Below, one piece after another: positions 34,465-49,700 of a stretch of DNA of 64,000 bases. The position numbers and the translations under genes were made by a program. Position 1 is the first letter of the stretch. Each line of letters starts with the position of its first letter. The DNA is from Nephrocerus scutellatus (Eukaryota; Arthropoda; Insecta; Diptera; Pipunculidae). A model generated the notes under the pieces. It worked only from the letters and a program-made list of their open reading frames with translations, searched no databases and had not been told where the DNA came from. Location: the NCBI GenBank assembly GCA_947095585.1, contig OX352763.1, positions 64,141,016 to 64,205,015 of the forward strand, given 5' to 3'.

Positions 34465-35218
34465 ACATCAATTTATAATAAAATATGCAAAATTTGAAAA
34501 AATCGGGTAAAGTTAAAGAAAAAAAAATTCGGAGCCCCCTATCCCGATCATTCCAAAATTTTTTAAAAATAGTGTTCCCACGGAGTCGTGCCTTGCACAT
34601 CGGAGATATATATGCGTATAAAATTTGGAAAAAAAACAACCCATAAAAATTAAAAATTTTCATGTAAATTCTCTAATAGGAGATGGGTACCTATGTGTTA
34701 AAATTTGAAGAAAATCAAATCCGGAATTTCAAATTGATTGATTTTTAAAATTTTTACATGGACACCACACGGGTCTCATGACCCTATCACTCCAACAAAT
34801 TTACAAAAAGTTATGTCCATCAGTGATACACACTTGTTAAAAATTTGAAGAAAATCGAGCTAATTTTTAAAAAATATATATGAGCACCCCTTGAGCCTCA
34901 GGGCCCCTTCACTCCAAAAACTTTACAAAAAAATTTGTCCATCGGAGATACAGAGGTGTATAAAATTTGAAGAAAATCGGGTTAATTTTTTTGAAAATTT
35001 TTTATGGAGCCCACGGCCCCGGCCATCAAAATTTTTGCAAAGATTTTAAAAAAAATCGGGTTAATTTTTTTTAAAAAAAATTTGGGGCCCAATGACCCTG
35101 GCGCCTGGGGTCTCCAAAAATTTTACAAAAAGTGTTTTTCATCAGAGATACATACGTATATAAAATTTGAAGAAAATCGGGTTAATTTTTTTTTTAAATT
35201 TTGGGGCCCCACATTGTT
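34465..35218. repeat. Degenerate AT-rich tandem repeat, about 120-140-bp units
   Basis: The phrase AAATTTGAAGAAAATCGGG or a variant recurs near 34484, 34619, 34700, 34839, 34965 and 35163. Each is preceded by CATC(G/A)GAGATACA-like sequence and followed by poly-T/poly-A and a G/C-rich bridge such as GGGGCCC. Units are unequal and eroded. The best internal match is to the first 110 bases of the window. Frames in this region are open only by composition. It ends abruptly at a B monomer (GATCTGGCC, 35219). Confidence 0.7.
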
Positions 35219-38042
35219 GATCTGGCCAATAGGGCCTGGGATTTTTGGAACCAAGCCATTTCTCAAGGGATTCGTATGAAACTCGGAATGTAGGACTAAT
35301 ATGTGACTATAAGATTTCTTCCTATGGAAATTCTGGAATATGATCATTATTGTCTGGAACTTCTGGAACAAAGCAACTTCTCAAGCGATTCGCATGAAAT
35401 TCGGAATGTAGGACTAAGATGTGATTATAAGATTTCTTCCTATGGAAATTCTGGAATATAATCATTATTGTCTGGAATATCTTGAACAAAGCAATTTCCC
35501 AAGCGATTTGCATGAAATTCGGAATGTAGGACTAAGATGCGACTATAAGACTTCTTCCTATGGAAATTCTGAAATATAATCATTATTGTCTGGAATATCT
35601 TGAACAAAGCAATTTCCCAAGCGATTTGCATGAAATTCGGAATGTAGGACTAAGATGCGACTATAAGACTTCTTCCTATGGGAATTCTGGATTATGATCA
35701 TTATGGTCTGGAATTTCGGGAACTAAGCAATTTCTCAAGGGATTCGTATGAAACTCAGAATGTGGGACTAATATGTGACTATAAGACTTGTTCCTATGGA
35801 ACTTCTGGAATATGATCATTATTGTCTGGAATTTCTGGAACAAAGCCATTTTTCAAGCGATTCGCACGAATTTCGGAATGTGTGACAAAGATGTGACTAT
35901 GAGATTTCTTCCTATGGAACTTCTGGAATATGATTATTGTCTGGAATTTCTGGAACAAACCAATTTCTCAAGCGATTCGCATGAAATTCGGAATGTAGGA
36001 CTAAGATGTGACTATAAGATTTCTTCCTATGGAACTTCTGGAATATGATTATTGTCTGGACTTTCTGGAACAAACCAATTTCTCAAGCGATTCGCATGAA
36101 ATTCGGAATGTAGGACTAAGATGTGACTATAAGATTTCTTCCTATGGAACTTCTGAAATATGATCATTATTGTCTGGAATTTCTGGAACAAAGCAATTTC
36201 TCAAGCGATTCGCATGAAATTCGGAATGTAGGACTAAGATGTGACTATAAGATTTCTTCCTATGGAACTTTTGGAATATGATCATTATTGTCTGGAATTT
36301 CTGGAACAAAGCAATTTTTCAAGCGATTCGCACGAAATTCGAAATGTGTGACTAAGATGTGACTATAAGATTTCTTCCTATGGATCTTCTGGAATATGAT
36401 TATTGTCTGGAATTTCTGGAACAAACCAATTTCTCAAGCGATTCGCATGAAATTCGGAATGTAGGACTAAGATGTGACTATAAGATTTCTTCCTATGGAA
36501 CTTCTGGAATATGATCATTATTGTCTGGAATTTCTGGAACAAACCAATTTCTCAAGCGATTCGCATGAAATTCGGAATGTAGGACTAAGATGTGACTATA
36601 AGATTTCTTCCTGTGGAACTTCTGGAATATGATCATTATTGTCTGGAATTTCTGGAACAAACCAATTTTTCAAGCGATTCGCACGAAATTCGGAATGTGT
36701 GACAAAGATGTGACTATAAGATTTCTTCCTATGGAACTTCTGGAATATGATCATTATTGTCTGGAATTTCTGGAGCAAATCAATTTCTCAAGCGATTCGC
36801 ATGAAATTCGGAATGTAGGACTAAGATGTGACTATAAGATTTCTTCCTATGGAACTTCTGGAATATGATCATTATTGTCTGGAATTTCTGGAACAAACCA
36901 ATTTCTCAAGCGATTCGCATGAAATTCGGAATGTAGGACTAAGATGTGACTATAAGATTTCTTCCTGTGGAACTTCTGGAATATGATCATTATTGTCTGG
37001 AATTTCTGGAACAAACCAATTTCTCAAGCGATTCGCATGAAATTCGGAATGTAGGACTAAGATGTGACTATAAGATTTCTTCCTATGGAACTTCTGGAAT
37101 ATGATCATTATTGTCTGGAATTTCTGGAACAAACCAATTTCTCAAGCGATTCGCATGAAATTCGGAATGTAGGACTAAGATGTGACTATAAGATTTCTTC
37201 CTGTGGAACTTCTGGAATATGATCATTATTGTCTGGAATTTCTGGAACAAACCAATTTTTCAAGCGATTCGCACGAAATTCGGAATGTGTGACAAAGATG
37301 TGACTATAAGATTTCTTCCTATGGAACTTCTGGAATATGATCATTATTGTCTGGAATTTCTGGAGCAAATCAATTTCTCAAGCGATTCGCATGAAATTCG
37401 GAATGTAGGACTAAGATGTGACTATAAGATTTCTTCCTATGGAACTTCTGGAATATGATCATTATTGTCTGGAATTTCTGGAACAAAGCCATTTTTCAAG
37501 CGATTCGCACGAATTTCGGAATGTGTGACAAAGATGTGACTATAAGATTTCTTCCTATGGAACTTCTGGAATATGATCATTATTGACTGGAATTTCTGGA
37601 ACAAAGCAATTTCTCAAGCGATTCGCATGAAATTTAGAATGTAGGACTAAGATGTGACTATAAGATTTCTTCCTATGAAACTTCTGGAATATGATCATTA
37701 TTGTCTGGAATTTCTGGAACAAAGCAATTTCTCATGCGATTCGCATGAAATTTGGAATGTAGGACTAAGATGTGACTATAACATTTCTTCCTATGGAACT
37801 TCTGGAATATGATCATTATTGTCTGGAATTTCTGGAGCAAATCAATTTCTCAAGCGATTCGCATGAAATTCGGAATGTAGGACTAAGATGTGACTATAAG
37901 ATTTCTTCCTATGGAAATTCTGGGATCTGGCCAATAGGGTCTGGGATTTTTGGAACCAAGCCATTTCTCAAGGGATTCGTATGAAACTCAGAATGTGGGA
38001 CTAATATGTGACTATAAGACTTGTTCCTATGGAAATTCTGGG
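35219..38042 (+). repeat. Mixed A/B satellite block, 2823-bp unit, copy 1
   Basis: The block begins in a B monomer, moves to A, passes through hybrid monomers near 35690-35790, continues as A, and returns to B near 37912. The whole order repeats with a shift of 2823 bp (markers 35788 and 38611, 36629 and 39452, 37219 and 40042). Within it a 590-bp (5 x 118) local duplication is visible (36629 and 37219). Many monomers here use AACAAACCAATT instead of AACAAAGCAATT, which array 1 lacks except near 22350-22600. Confidence 0.85.
35690..35790 (+). repeat. Hybrid A/B monomers resembling an island-free junction
   Basis: An A-type first half (GATCATTATGG, CTGGAATTTCGGGAACTAAGC) joins a B-type second half (CAAGGGATTCGTATGAAAC). 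The rare GAACTAAGC form is otherwise seen only at the two edges of the island (about 24337 and 26631; 30548 and 32331). The same hybrid lies at about 38520-38580. This monomer looks as the A-to-B junction would look without the island. Confidence 0.6.
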
Positions 38043-40735
38043 ATCTGGCCAATAGGGTCTGGGATTTTTGGAACCAAGCCATTTCTCAAGGGATTCGTAT
38101 GAAACTCGGAATGTAGGACTAATATGTGACTATAAGATTTCTTCCTATGGAAATTCTGGAATATGATCATTATTGTCTGGAACTTCTGGAACAAAGCAAC
38201 TTCTCAAGCGATTCGCATGAAATTCGGAATGTAGGACTAAGATGTGACTATAAGATTTCTTCCTATGGAAATTCTGAAATATAATCATTATTGTCTGGAA
38301 TTTCTGGAACAAAGCAATTTCTCAAGCGATTCGCATGAAATTCGGAATGTAGGACTAAGATGTGATTATAAGATTTCTTCCTATGGAAATTCTGGAATAT
38401 AATCATTATTGTCTGGAATATCTTGAACAAAGCAATTTCCCAAGCGATTTGCATGAAATTCGGAATGTAGGACTAAGATGCGACTATAAGACTTCTTCCT
38501 ATGGGAATTCTGGATTATGATCATTATGGTCTGGAATTTCGGGAACTAAGCAATTTCTCAAGGGATTCGTATGAAACTCAGAATGTGGGACTAATATGTG
38601 ACTATAAGACTTGTTCCTATGGAACTTCTGGAATATGATCATTATTGTCTGGAATTTCTGGAACAAAGCCATTTTTCAAGCGATTCGCACGAATTTCGGA
38701 ATGTGTGACAAAGATGTGACTATGAGATTTCTTCCTATGGAACTTCTGGAATATGATTATTGTCTGGAATTTCTGGAACAAACCAATTTCTCAAGCGATT
38801 CGCATGAAATTCGGAATGTAGGACTAAGATGTGACTATAAGATTTCTTCCTATGGAACTTCTGGAATATGATTATTGTCTGGACTTTCTGGAACAAACCA
38901 ATTTCTCAAGCGATTCGCATGAAATTCGGAATGTAGGACTAAGATGTGACTATAAGATTTCTTCCTATGGAACTTCTGAAATATGATCATTATTGTCTGG
39001 AATTTCTGGAACAAAGCAATTTCTCAAGCGATTCGCATGAAATTCGGAATGTAGGACTAAGATGTGACTATAAGATTTCTTCCTATGGAACTTTTGGAAT
39101 ATGATCATTATTGTCTGGAATTTCTGGAACAAAGCAATTTTTCAAGCGATTCGCACGAAATTCGAAATGTGTGACTAAGATGTGACTATAAGATTTCTTC
39201 CTATGGATCTTCTGGAATATGATTATTGTCTGGAATTTCTGGAACAAACCAATTTCTCAAGCGATTCGCATGAAATTCGGAATGTAGGACTAAGATGTGA
39301 CTATAAGATTTCTTCCTATGGAACTTCTGGAATATGATCATTATTGTCTGGAATTTCTGGAACAAACCAATTTCTCAAGCGATTCGCATGAAATTCGGAA
39401 TGTAGGACTAAGATGTGACTATAAGATTTCTTCCTGTGGAACTTCTGGAATATGATCATTATTGTCTGGAATTTCTGGAACAAACCAATTTTTCAAGCGA
39501 TTCGCACGAAATTCGGAATGTGTGACAAAGATGTGACTATAAGATTTCTTCCTATGGAACTTCTGGAATATGATCATTATTGTCTGGAATTTCTGGAGCA
39601 AATCAATTTCTCAAGCGATTCGCATGAAATTCGGAATGTAGGACTAAGATGTGACTATAAGATTTCTTCCTATGGAACTTCTGGAATATGATCATTATTG
39701 TCTGGAATTTCTGGAACAAACCAATTTCTCAAGCGATTCGCATGAAATTCGGAATGTAGGACTAAGATGTGACTATAAGATTTCTTCCTGTGGAACTTCT
39801 GGAATATGATCATTATTGTCTGGAATTTCTGGAACAAACCAATTTCTCAAGCGATTCGCATGAAATTCGGAATGTAGGACTAAGATGTGACTATAAGATT
39901 TCTTCCTATGGAACTTCTGGAATATGATCATTATTGTCTGGAATTTCTGGAACAAACCAATTTCTCAAGCGATTCGCATGAAATTCGGAATGTAGGACTA
40001 AGATGTGACTATAAGATTTCTTCCTGTGGAACTTCTGGAATATGATCATTATTGTCTGGAATTTCTGGAACAAACCAATTTTTCAAGCGATTCGCACGAA
40101 ATTCGGAATGTGTGACAAAGATGTGACTATAAGATTTCTTCCTATGGAACTTCTGGAATATGATCATTATTGTCTGGAATTTCTGGAGCAAATCAATTTC
40201 TCAAGCGATTCGCATGAAATTCGGAATGTAGGACTAAGATGTGACTATAAGATTTCTTCCTATGGAACTTCTGGAATATGATCATTATTGTCTGGAATTT
40301 CTGGAACAAAGCCATTTTTCAAGCGATTCGCACGAATTTCGGAATGTGTGACAAAGATGTGACTATAAGATTTCTTCCTATGGAACTTCTGGAATATGAT
40401 CATTATTGACTGGAATTTCTTGAACAAAGCAATTTCTCAAGCGATTCGCATGAAATTTAGAATGTAGGACTAAGATGTGACTATAAGATTTCTTCCTATG
40501 AAACTTCTGGAATATGATCATTATTGTCTGGAATTTCTGGAACAAAGCAATTTCTCATGCGATTCGCATGAAATTTGGAATGTAGGACTAAGATGTGACT
40601 ATAACATTTCTTCCTATGGAACTTCTGGAATATGATCATTATTGTCTGGAATTTCTGGAGCAAATCAATTTCTCAAGCGATTCGCATGAAATTCGGAATG
40701 TAGGACTAAGATGTGACTATAAGATTTCTTCCTAT
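38043..40735 (+). repeat. Mixed A/B satellite block, 2823-bp unit, copy 2
   Basis: This copy of the previous block is nearly identical. A visible difference is CTGGAACAAAG against CTTGAACAAAG near 40420. Agreement ends near 40735, where the first copy goes into family B and this one continues as family A with GGAATTTGATC. The hybrid A/B monomers recur near 38513-38613. Confidence 0.83.
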
Positions 40736-43700
40736 GGAACTTCTGGAATTTGATCATTATTGTCTGGAATTTCTGGAACAAAGCCATTTTTCAAGCGATT
40801 CGCACGAATTTCGGAATGTGTGACAAAGATGTGACTATAACATTTCTTCCTATGGAACTTCTGTATTATGATCATTATTGTCTGGAATTTCTGGAACAAA
40901 GCAATTTCTCAAGCGATTCGCATGAAATTTGGAATGTAGGACTAAGATGTGACTATAAGATTTCTTCCTATGGAACTTCTGGAATATGATCATTATTGTC
41001 TGGAATTTCTGGAACAAAGCAATTTCTCATGCGATTCGCATGAAATTTGGAATGTAGGACTAAGATGTGACTATAACATTTCTTCCTATGGAACTTCTGG
41101 AATATGATCATTATTGTCTGGAATTTCTGGAACAAAGCAATTTCTCAAGCGATTCGCATGAAATTTGGAATGTAGGACTAAGATGTGACTATAAGATTTC
41201 TTCCTATGGAACTTTTGGAATATGATCATTATTGTCTGGAATTTCTGGAACAAAGCAATTTTTCAAGCGATTCGCACGAAATTCGGAATGTGTGACTAAG
41301 ATGTGACTATAAGATTTCTTCCTATGGAACTTCTGGAATATGATTGTCTGAAATTTCTGGAACAAACCAATTTCTCAAGCGATTCGCATGAAATTCGGAA
41401 TGTAGGACTAAGATGTGACTATAAGATTTCTTCTTCCTATGGAACTTTTGGAATATGATCATTATTGTCTGGAATTTCTGGAACAAAGCCATTTTTCAAG
41501 CGATTCGCACGAATTTCGGAATGTGTGACAAAGATGTGACTATAAGATTTCTTCCTATGGAACTTCTGGAATATGATCATTATTGACTGGAATTTCTGGA
41601 ACAAAGCAATTTCTCAAGCGATTCGCATGAAATTTAGAATGTAGGACTAAGATGTGACTATAAGATTTCTTCCTATGGAACTTTTGGAGTATGATCATTA
41701 TTGTCTGGAATTTCTGGAACAAAGCAATTTTTCAAGCGATTCGCACGAAATTCGGAATGTGTGACTAAGATGTGTCTATAAGATTTCTTCCTATGGAACT
41801 TCTGGAATATGATTGTCTGAAATTTCTGGAACAAACCTATTTCTCAAGCGATTCGCATGAAATTCGGAATGTAGGACTAAGATGTGACTATAAGATTTCT
41901 TCCTATGGAACTTCTGGAATATGATCATTATTGTCTGGAATTTCTGGAGCAAATCAATTTCTCAAGCGATTCGCATGAAATTCGGAATGTAGGACTAAGA
42001 TGAGACTTTAAGATTTCTTCCTATGGAACTTCTGGAATATGATCATTATTGTCTGGAATTTCTGGAAGAAAGCCATTTTTCAAGCGATTCGCACGAATTT
42101 CGGAATGTGTGACAAAGATGTGACTATAAGATTTCTTCGTATGGAACTTCTGGAATATGATCATTATTGTCTGGAATTTCTGGAACAAAGCAATTTCTCA
42201 AGCGATTCGCATGAAATTTGGAATGTAGGACTAAGATGTGACTATAAGATTTCTTCCTATGGAACTTTTGGAATATGATCATTATTGTCTGGAATTTCTG
42301 GAACAAAGCAATTTTTCAAGCGATTCGCACGAAATTCGGAATGTGTGACTAAGATGTGACTATAAGATTTCTTCCTATGGAACTTCTGGAATATGATTGT
42401 CTGAAATTTCTGGAACAAACCAATTTCTCAAGCGATTCGCATGAAATTCGGAATGTAGGACTAAGATGTGACTATAAGATTTCTTCCTATGGAACTTTTG
42501 GAATATGATCATTATTGTCTGGAATTTCTGGAACAAAGCCATTTTTCAAGCGATTCGCACGAATTTCGGAATGTGTGACAAAGATGTGACTATAAGATTT
42601 CTTCCTATGGAACTTCTGGAATATGATCATTATTGACTGGAATTTCTGGAACAAAGCAATTTCTCAAGCGATTCGCATGAAATTTAGAATGTAGGACTAA
42701 GATGTGACTATAAGATTTCTTCCTATGGAACTTTTGGAATATGATCATTATTGTCTGGAATTTCTGGAACAAAGCAATTTTTCAAGCGATTCGCACGAAA
42801 TTCGGAATGTGTGACTAAGATGTGACTATAAGATTTCTTCCTATGGAACTTCTGGAATATGATTGTCTGAAATTTCTGGAACAAACCTATTTCTCAAGCG
42901 ATTCGCATGAAATTCGGAATGTAGGACTAAGATGTGACTATAAGATTTCTTCCTATGGAAATTCTAGAATATGATTATTATGGTCTGGAATTTCTGGAGC
43001 AAATCAATTTCTCAAGCCATTCGCATGAAATTCGGAATGTAGGACTAAGATGCGATTATAAGACTCCTTCCTATGGAAATTCTGGAATATAATCATTATT
43101 GTCTGGAATTTCTGAAACAAAGCAATTTCACAAGCGATTCGCATGAAATTCGGAATGTAGGACTAAGATGTGACTATAAGATTTCTTCCTATGGAACTTC
43201 TGGAATATGATCATTATTGTCTGGAATTTCTGGAACAAAGCCATTTTTCAAGCGATTCGCACGAATTTCGGAATGTGTGACAAAGATGTGACTATAAGAT
43301 TTCTTCCTATGGAACTTCTGGAATATGATCATTATTGTCTGGAATTTCTGGAACAAAGCAATTTCTCAAGCGATTCGCATGAAATTTAGAATGTAGGACT
43401 AAGATGTGACTATAAGATTTCTTCCTATGGAACTTCTGGAATATGATCATTATTGTCTGGAATTTCTGGAACAAAGCAATTTCTCATGCGATTCGCATGA
43501 AATTTGGAATGTAGGACTAAGATGTGACTATAACATTTCTTCCTATGGAACTTCTGGAATATGATCATTATTGTCTGGAATTTCTGGAGCAAATCAATTT
43601 CTCAAGCGATTCGCATGAAATTCGGAATGTAGGACTAAGATGTGACTATAAGATTTCTTCCTATGGAACTTCTGGAGTTTGATCATTATTGTCTGGAATT

Positions 43701-46700
43701 TCTGGAACAAAGCCATTTTTCAAGCGATTCGCACGAATTTCGGAATGTGTGACAAAGATGTGACTATAAGATTTCTTCCTATGGAACTTCTGTATTATGA
43801 TCATTATTGTCTGGAATTTCTGGAACAAAGCAATTTCTCAAGCGATTCGCATGAAATTTGGAATGTAGGACTAAGATGTGACTATAAGATTTCTTCCTAT
43901 GGAACTTCTGGAATATGATCATTATTGTCTGGAATTTCTGGAACAAAGCAATTTCTCATGCGATTCGCATGAAATTTGGAATGTAGGACTAAGATGTGAC
44001 TATAAGATTTCTTCCTATCGAACTTCTGGAATATGATCATTATTGTCTGGAATTTCTGGAACAAACCAATTTTTCAAGCGATTCGCACGAAATTCGGAAT
44101 GTGTGACAAAGATGTGACTATAAGATTTCTTCCTATGGAACTTCTGGAATATGATCATTATTGTCTGGAATTTCTGGAGCAAATCAATTTCTCAAGCGAT
44201 TCGCATGAAATTCGGAATGTAGGACTAAGATGAGACTATAAGATTTCTTCCTATGGAACTTCTGGAATATGATCATTATTGTCTGGAATTTCTGGAACAA
44301 AGCCATTTTTCAAGCGATTCGCACGAATTTCGGAATGTGTGACAAAGATGTGACTATAAGATTTCTTCGTATGGAACTTCTGGAATATGATAATTATTGT
44401 CTGGAATTTCTGGAACAAAGCAATTTTTCAAGCGATTCGCACGAAATTCGGAATGTGTGACTAAGATGTGACTATAAGATTTCTTCCTATGGAACTTCCT
44501 GAATATGATTGTCTGAAATTTCTGGAACAAACCAATTTCTCAAGCGATTCGCATGAAATTCGGAATGTAGGACTAAGATGTGACTATAAGATTTCTTCCT
44601 ATGGAACTTTTGGAATATGATCATTATTGTCTGGAATTTCTGGAACAAAGCCATTTTTCAAGCGATTCGCACGAATTTCGGAATGTGTGACAAAGATGTG
44701 ACTATAAGATTTCTTCCTATGGAACTTCTGGAATATGATCATTATTGATTGGAATTTCTGGAACAAAGCAATTTCTCAAGCGATTCGCATGAAATTTAGA
44801 ATGTAGGACTAAGATGTGACTATAAGATTTCTTCCTATGGAACTTTTGGAATATGATCATTATTGTCTGGAATTTCTGGAACAAAGCAATTTTTCAAGCG
44901 ATTCGCACGAAATTCGGAATGTGTGACTAAGATGTGACTATAAGATTTCTTCCTATGGAACTTCTGGAATATGATTGTCTGAAATTTCTGGAACAAACCT
45001 ATTTCTCAAGCGATTCGCATGAAATTCGGAATGTAGGATTAAGATGTGACTATAAGATTTCTTCCTATGGAACTTCTGGAATATGATCATTATTGTCTGG
45101 AATTTCTGGAACAAAGCAATTTCTCAAGCGATTCGCATGAAATTCGGAATGTAGGACTAAGATGTGACTATAAGATTTCTTCCTATGGAAATTCTAGAAT
45201 ATGATTATTATGGTCTGGAATTTCTGGAGCAAATCAATTTCTCAAGCCATTCGCATGAAATTCGGAATGTAGGACTAAGATGCGATTATAAGACTCCTTC
45301 CTATGGAAATTCTGGAATATAATCATTATTGTCTGGAATTTCTGAAACAAAGCAATTTCACAAGCGATTCGCATGAAATTCGGAATGTAGGACTAAGATG
45401 TGACTATAAGATTTCTTCCTATGGAACTTCTGGAATATGATCATTATTGTCTGGAATTTCTGGAACAAAGCCATTTTTCAAGCGATTCGCACGAATTTCG
45501 GAATGTGTGACAAAGATGTGACTATAAGATTTCTTCCTATGGAACTTCTGGAATATGATCATTATTGACTGGAATTTCTGGAACAAAGCAATTTCTCAAG
45601 CGATTCGCATGAAATTTAGAATGTAGGACTAAGATGTGACTATAAGATTTCTTCCTATGGAACTTTTGGAATATGATCATTATTGTCTGGAATTTCTGGA
45701 ACAAAGCAATTTTTCAAGCGATTCGCACGAAATTCGGAATGTGTGACTAAGATGTGACTATAAGATTTCTTCCTATGGAACTTCTGGAATATGATTGTCT
45801 GAAATTTCTGGAACAAACCTATTTCTCAAGCGATTCGCATGAAATTCGGAATGTAGGACTAAGATGTGACTATAAGATTTCTTCCTATGGAACTTCTGGA
45901 ATATGATCATTATTGTCTGGAATTTCTGGAACAAAGCAATTTCTCAAGCGATTCGCATGAAATTCGGAATGTAGGACTAAGATGTGACTATAAGATTTCT
46001 TCCTATGGAAATTCTAGAATATGATTATTATGGTCTGGAATTTCTGGAGCAAATCAATTTCTCAAGCCATTCGCATGAAATTCGGAATGTAGGACTAAGA
46101 TGCGATTATAAGACTCCTTCCTATGGAAATTCTGGAATATAATCATTATTGTCTGGAATTTCTGAAACAAAGCAATTTCACAAGCGATTCGCATGAAATT
46201 CGGAATGTAGGACTAAGATGTGACTATAAGATTTCTTCCTATGGAACTTCTGGAATATGATCATTATTGTCTGGAATTTCTGGAACAAAGCCATTTTTCA
46301 AGCGATTCGCACGAATTTCGGAATGTGTGACAAAGATGTGACTATAAGATTTCTTCCTATGGAACTTCTGGAATATGATCATTATTGACTGGAATTTCTG
46401 GAACAAAGCAATTTCTCAAGCGATTCGCATGAAATTTAGAATGTAGGACTAAGATGTGACTATAAGATTTCTTCCTATGGAACTTCTGGAATATGATCAT
46501 TATTGTCTGGAATTTCTGGAACAAAGCAATTTCTCATGCGATTCGCATGAAATTTGGAATGTAGGACTAAGATGTGACTATAACATTTCTTCCTATGGAA
46601 CTTCTGGAATATGATCATTATTGTCTGGAATTTCTGGAGCAAATCAATTTCTCAAGCGATTCGCATGAAATTCGGAATGTAGGACTAAGATGTGACTATA

Positions 46701-49700
46701 AGATTTCTTCCTATGGAACTTCTGGAATTTGATCATTATTGTCTGGAATTTCTGGAACAAAGCCATTTTTCAAGCGATTCGCACGAATTTCGGAATGTGT
46801 GACAAAGATGTGACTATAAGATTTCTTCCTATGGAACTTCTGTATTATGATCATTATTGTCTGGAATTTCTGGAACAAAGCAATTTCTCAAGCGATTCGC
46901 ATGAAATTTGGAATGTAGGACTAAGATGTGACTATAAGATTTCTTCCTATGGAACTTCTGGAATATGATCATTATTGTCTGGAATTTCTGGAACAAAGCA
47001 ATTTCTCAAGCGATTCGCATGAAATTCGGAATGTAGGACTAAGATGTGACTATAAGATTTCTTCCTATGGAAATTCTAGAATATGATTATTATGGTCTGG
47101 AATTTCTGGAGCAAATCAATTTCTCAAGCCATTCGCATGAAATTCGGAATGTAGGACTAAGATGCGATTATAAGACTCCTTCCTATGGAAATTCTGGAAT
47201 ATAATCATTATTGTCTGGAATTTCTGAAACAAAGCAATTTCACAAGCGATTCGCATGAAATTCGGAATGTAGGACTAAGATGTGACTATAAGATTTCTTC
47301 CTATGGAACTTCTGGAATATGATCATTATTGTCTGGAATTTCTGGAACAAAGCCATTTTTCAAGCGATTCGCACGAATTTCGGAATGTGTGACAAAGATG
47401 TGACTATAAGATTTCTTCCTATGGAACTTCTGGAATATGATCATTATTGACTGGAATTTCTGGAACAAAGCAATTTCTCAAGCGATTCGCATGAAATTTA
47501 GAATGTAGGACTAAGATGTGACTATAAGATTTCTTCCTATGGAACTTCTGGAATATGATCATTATTGTCTGGAATTTCTGGAACAAAGCAATTTCTCATG
47601 CGATTCGCATGAAATTTGGAATGTAGGACTAAGATGTGACTATAACATTTCTTCCTATGGAACTTCTGGAATATGATCATTATTGTCTGGAATTTCTGGA
47701 GCAAATCAATTTCTCAAGCGATTCGCATGAAATTCGGAATGTAGGACTAAGATGTGACTATAAGATTTCTTCCTATGGAACTTCTGGAATTTGATCATTA
47801 TTGTCTGGAATTTCTGGAACAAAGCCATTTTTCAAGCGATTCGCACGAATTTCGGAATGTGTGACAAAGATGTGACTATAAGATTTCTTCCTATGGAACT
47901 TCTGTATTATGATCATTATTGTCTGGAATTTCTGGAACAAAGCAATTTCTCAAGCGATTCGCATGAAATTTGGAATCTAGGACTAAGATGTGACTATAAG
48001 ATTTCTTCCTATGGAACTTCTGGAATATGATCATTATTGTCTGGAATTTCTGGAACAAAGCAATTTCTCATGCGATTCGCATGAAATTTGGAATGTAGGA
48101 CTAAGATGTGACTATAACATTTCTTCCTATGGAACTTCTGGAATATGATCATTATTGTCTGGAATTTCTGGAACAAAGCAATTTCTCATGCGATTCGCAT
48201 GAAATTTGGAATGTAGGACTAAGATGTGACTATAAGATTTCTTCCTATGGAACTTCTGGAATATGATCATTATTGTCTGGAATTTCTGGAACAAACCAAT
48301 TTTTCAAGCGATTCGCACGAAATTCGGAATGTGTGACAAAGATGTGACTATAAGATTTCTTCCTATGGAACTTCTGGAATATGATCATTATTGTCTGGAA
48401 TTTCTGGAGCAAATCAATTTCTCAAGCGATTCGCATGAAATTCGGAATGTAGTACTAAGATGAGACTATAAGATTTCTTCCTATGGAACTTCTGGAATAT
48501 GATCATTATTGTCTGGAATTTCTGGAACAAAGCCATTTTTCAAGCGATTCGCACGAATTTCGGAATGTGTGACAAAGATGTGACTATAAGATTTCTTCGT
48601 ATGGAACTTCTGGAATATGATCATTATTGTCTGGAATTTCTGGAACAAAGCAATTTCTCAAGCGATTCGCATGAAATTTGGAATGTAGGACTAAGATGTG
48701 ACTATAAGATTTCTTCCTATGGAACTTTTGGAATATGATCATTATTGTCTGGAATTTCTGGAACAAAGCAATTTTTCAAGCGATTCGCACGAAATTCGGA
48801 ATGTGTGACTAAGATGTGACTATAAGATTTCTTCCTATGGAACTTCTGGAATATGATTGTCTAAAATTTCTGGAACAAACCAATTTCTCAAGCGATTCGC
48901 ATGAAATTCGGAATGTAGGACTAAGATGTGACTATAAGATTTCTTCCTATGAAACTTTTGGAATATGATCATTATTGTCTGGAATTTCTGGAACAAAGCC
49001 ATTTTTCAAGCGAGTCGCACGAATTTCGGAATGTGTGACAAAGATGTGACTATAAGATTTCTTCCTATGGAACTTCTGGAATATGATCATTATTGACTGG
49101 AATTTCTGGAACAAAGCAATTTCTCAAGCGATTCGCATGAAATTTAGAATGTAGGACTAAGATGTGACTATAAGATTTCTTCCTATGGAACTTTTGGAAT
49201 ATGATCATTATTGTCTGGAATTTCTGGAACAAAGCAATTTTTTAAGCGATTCGCACGAAATTCGGAATGTGTGACTAAGATGTGACTATAAGATTTCTTC
49301 CTATGGAACTTCTGGAATATGATTGTCTGAAATTTCTGGAACAAACCTATTTCTCAAGCGATTCGCATGAAATTCGGAATGTAGGATTAAGATGTGACTA
49401 TAAGATTTCTTCCTATGGAACTTCTGGAATATGATCATTATTGTCTGGAATTTCTGGAGCAAATCAATTTCTCAAGCGATTCGCATGAAATTCGGAATGT
49501 AGGACTAAGATGAGACTATAAGATTTCTTCCTATGGAATTTCTGGAATATGATCATTATTGTCTGGAATTTCTGGAACAAAGCCATTTTTCAAGCGATTC
49601 GCACGAATTTCGGAATGTGTGACTAAGATGTGACTATAAGATTTCTTCGTATGGAACTTCTGGAATATGATCATTATTGTCTGGAAGTTCTGGAACAAAG

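Noticed and set aside
34465..35218. 91-codon frame starting at 35004 in the AT-rich repeat
   Set aside because: It is low-complexity lysine/phenylalanine-rich translation of poly-A/poly-T tracts, and it continues into satellite B.
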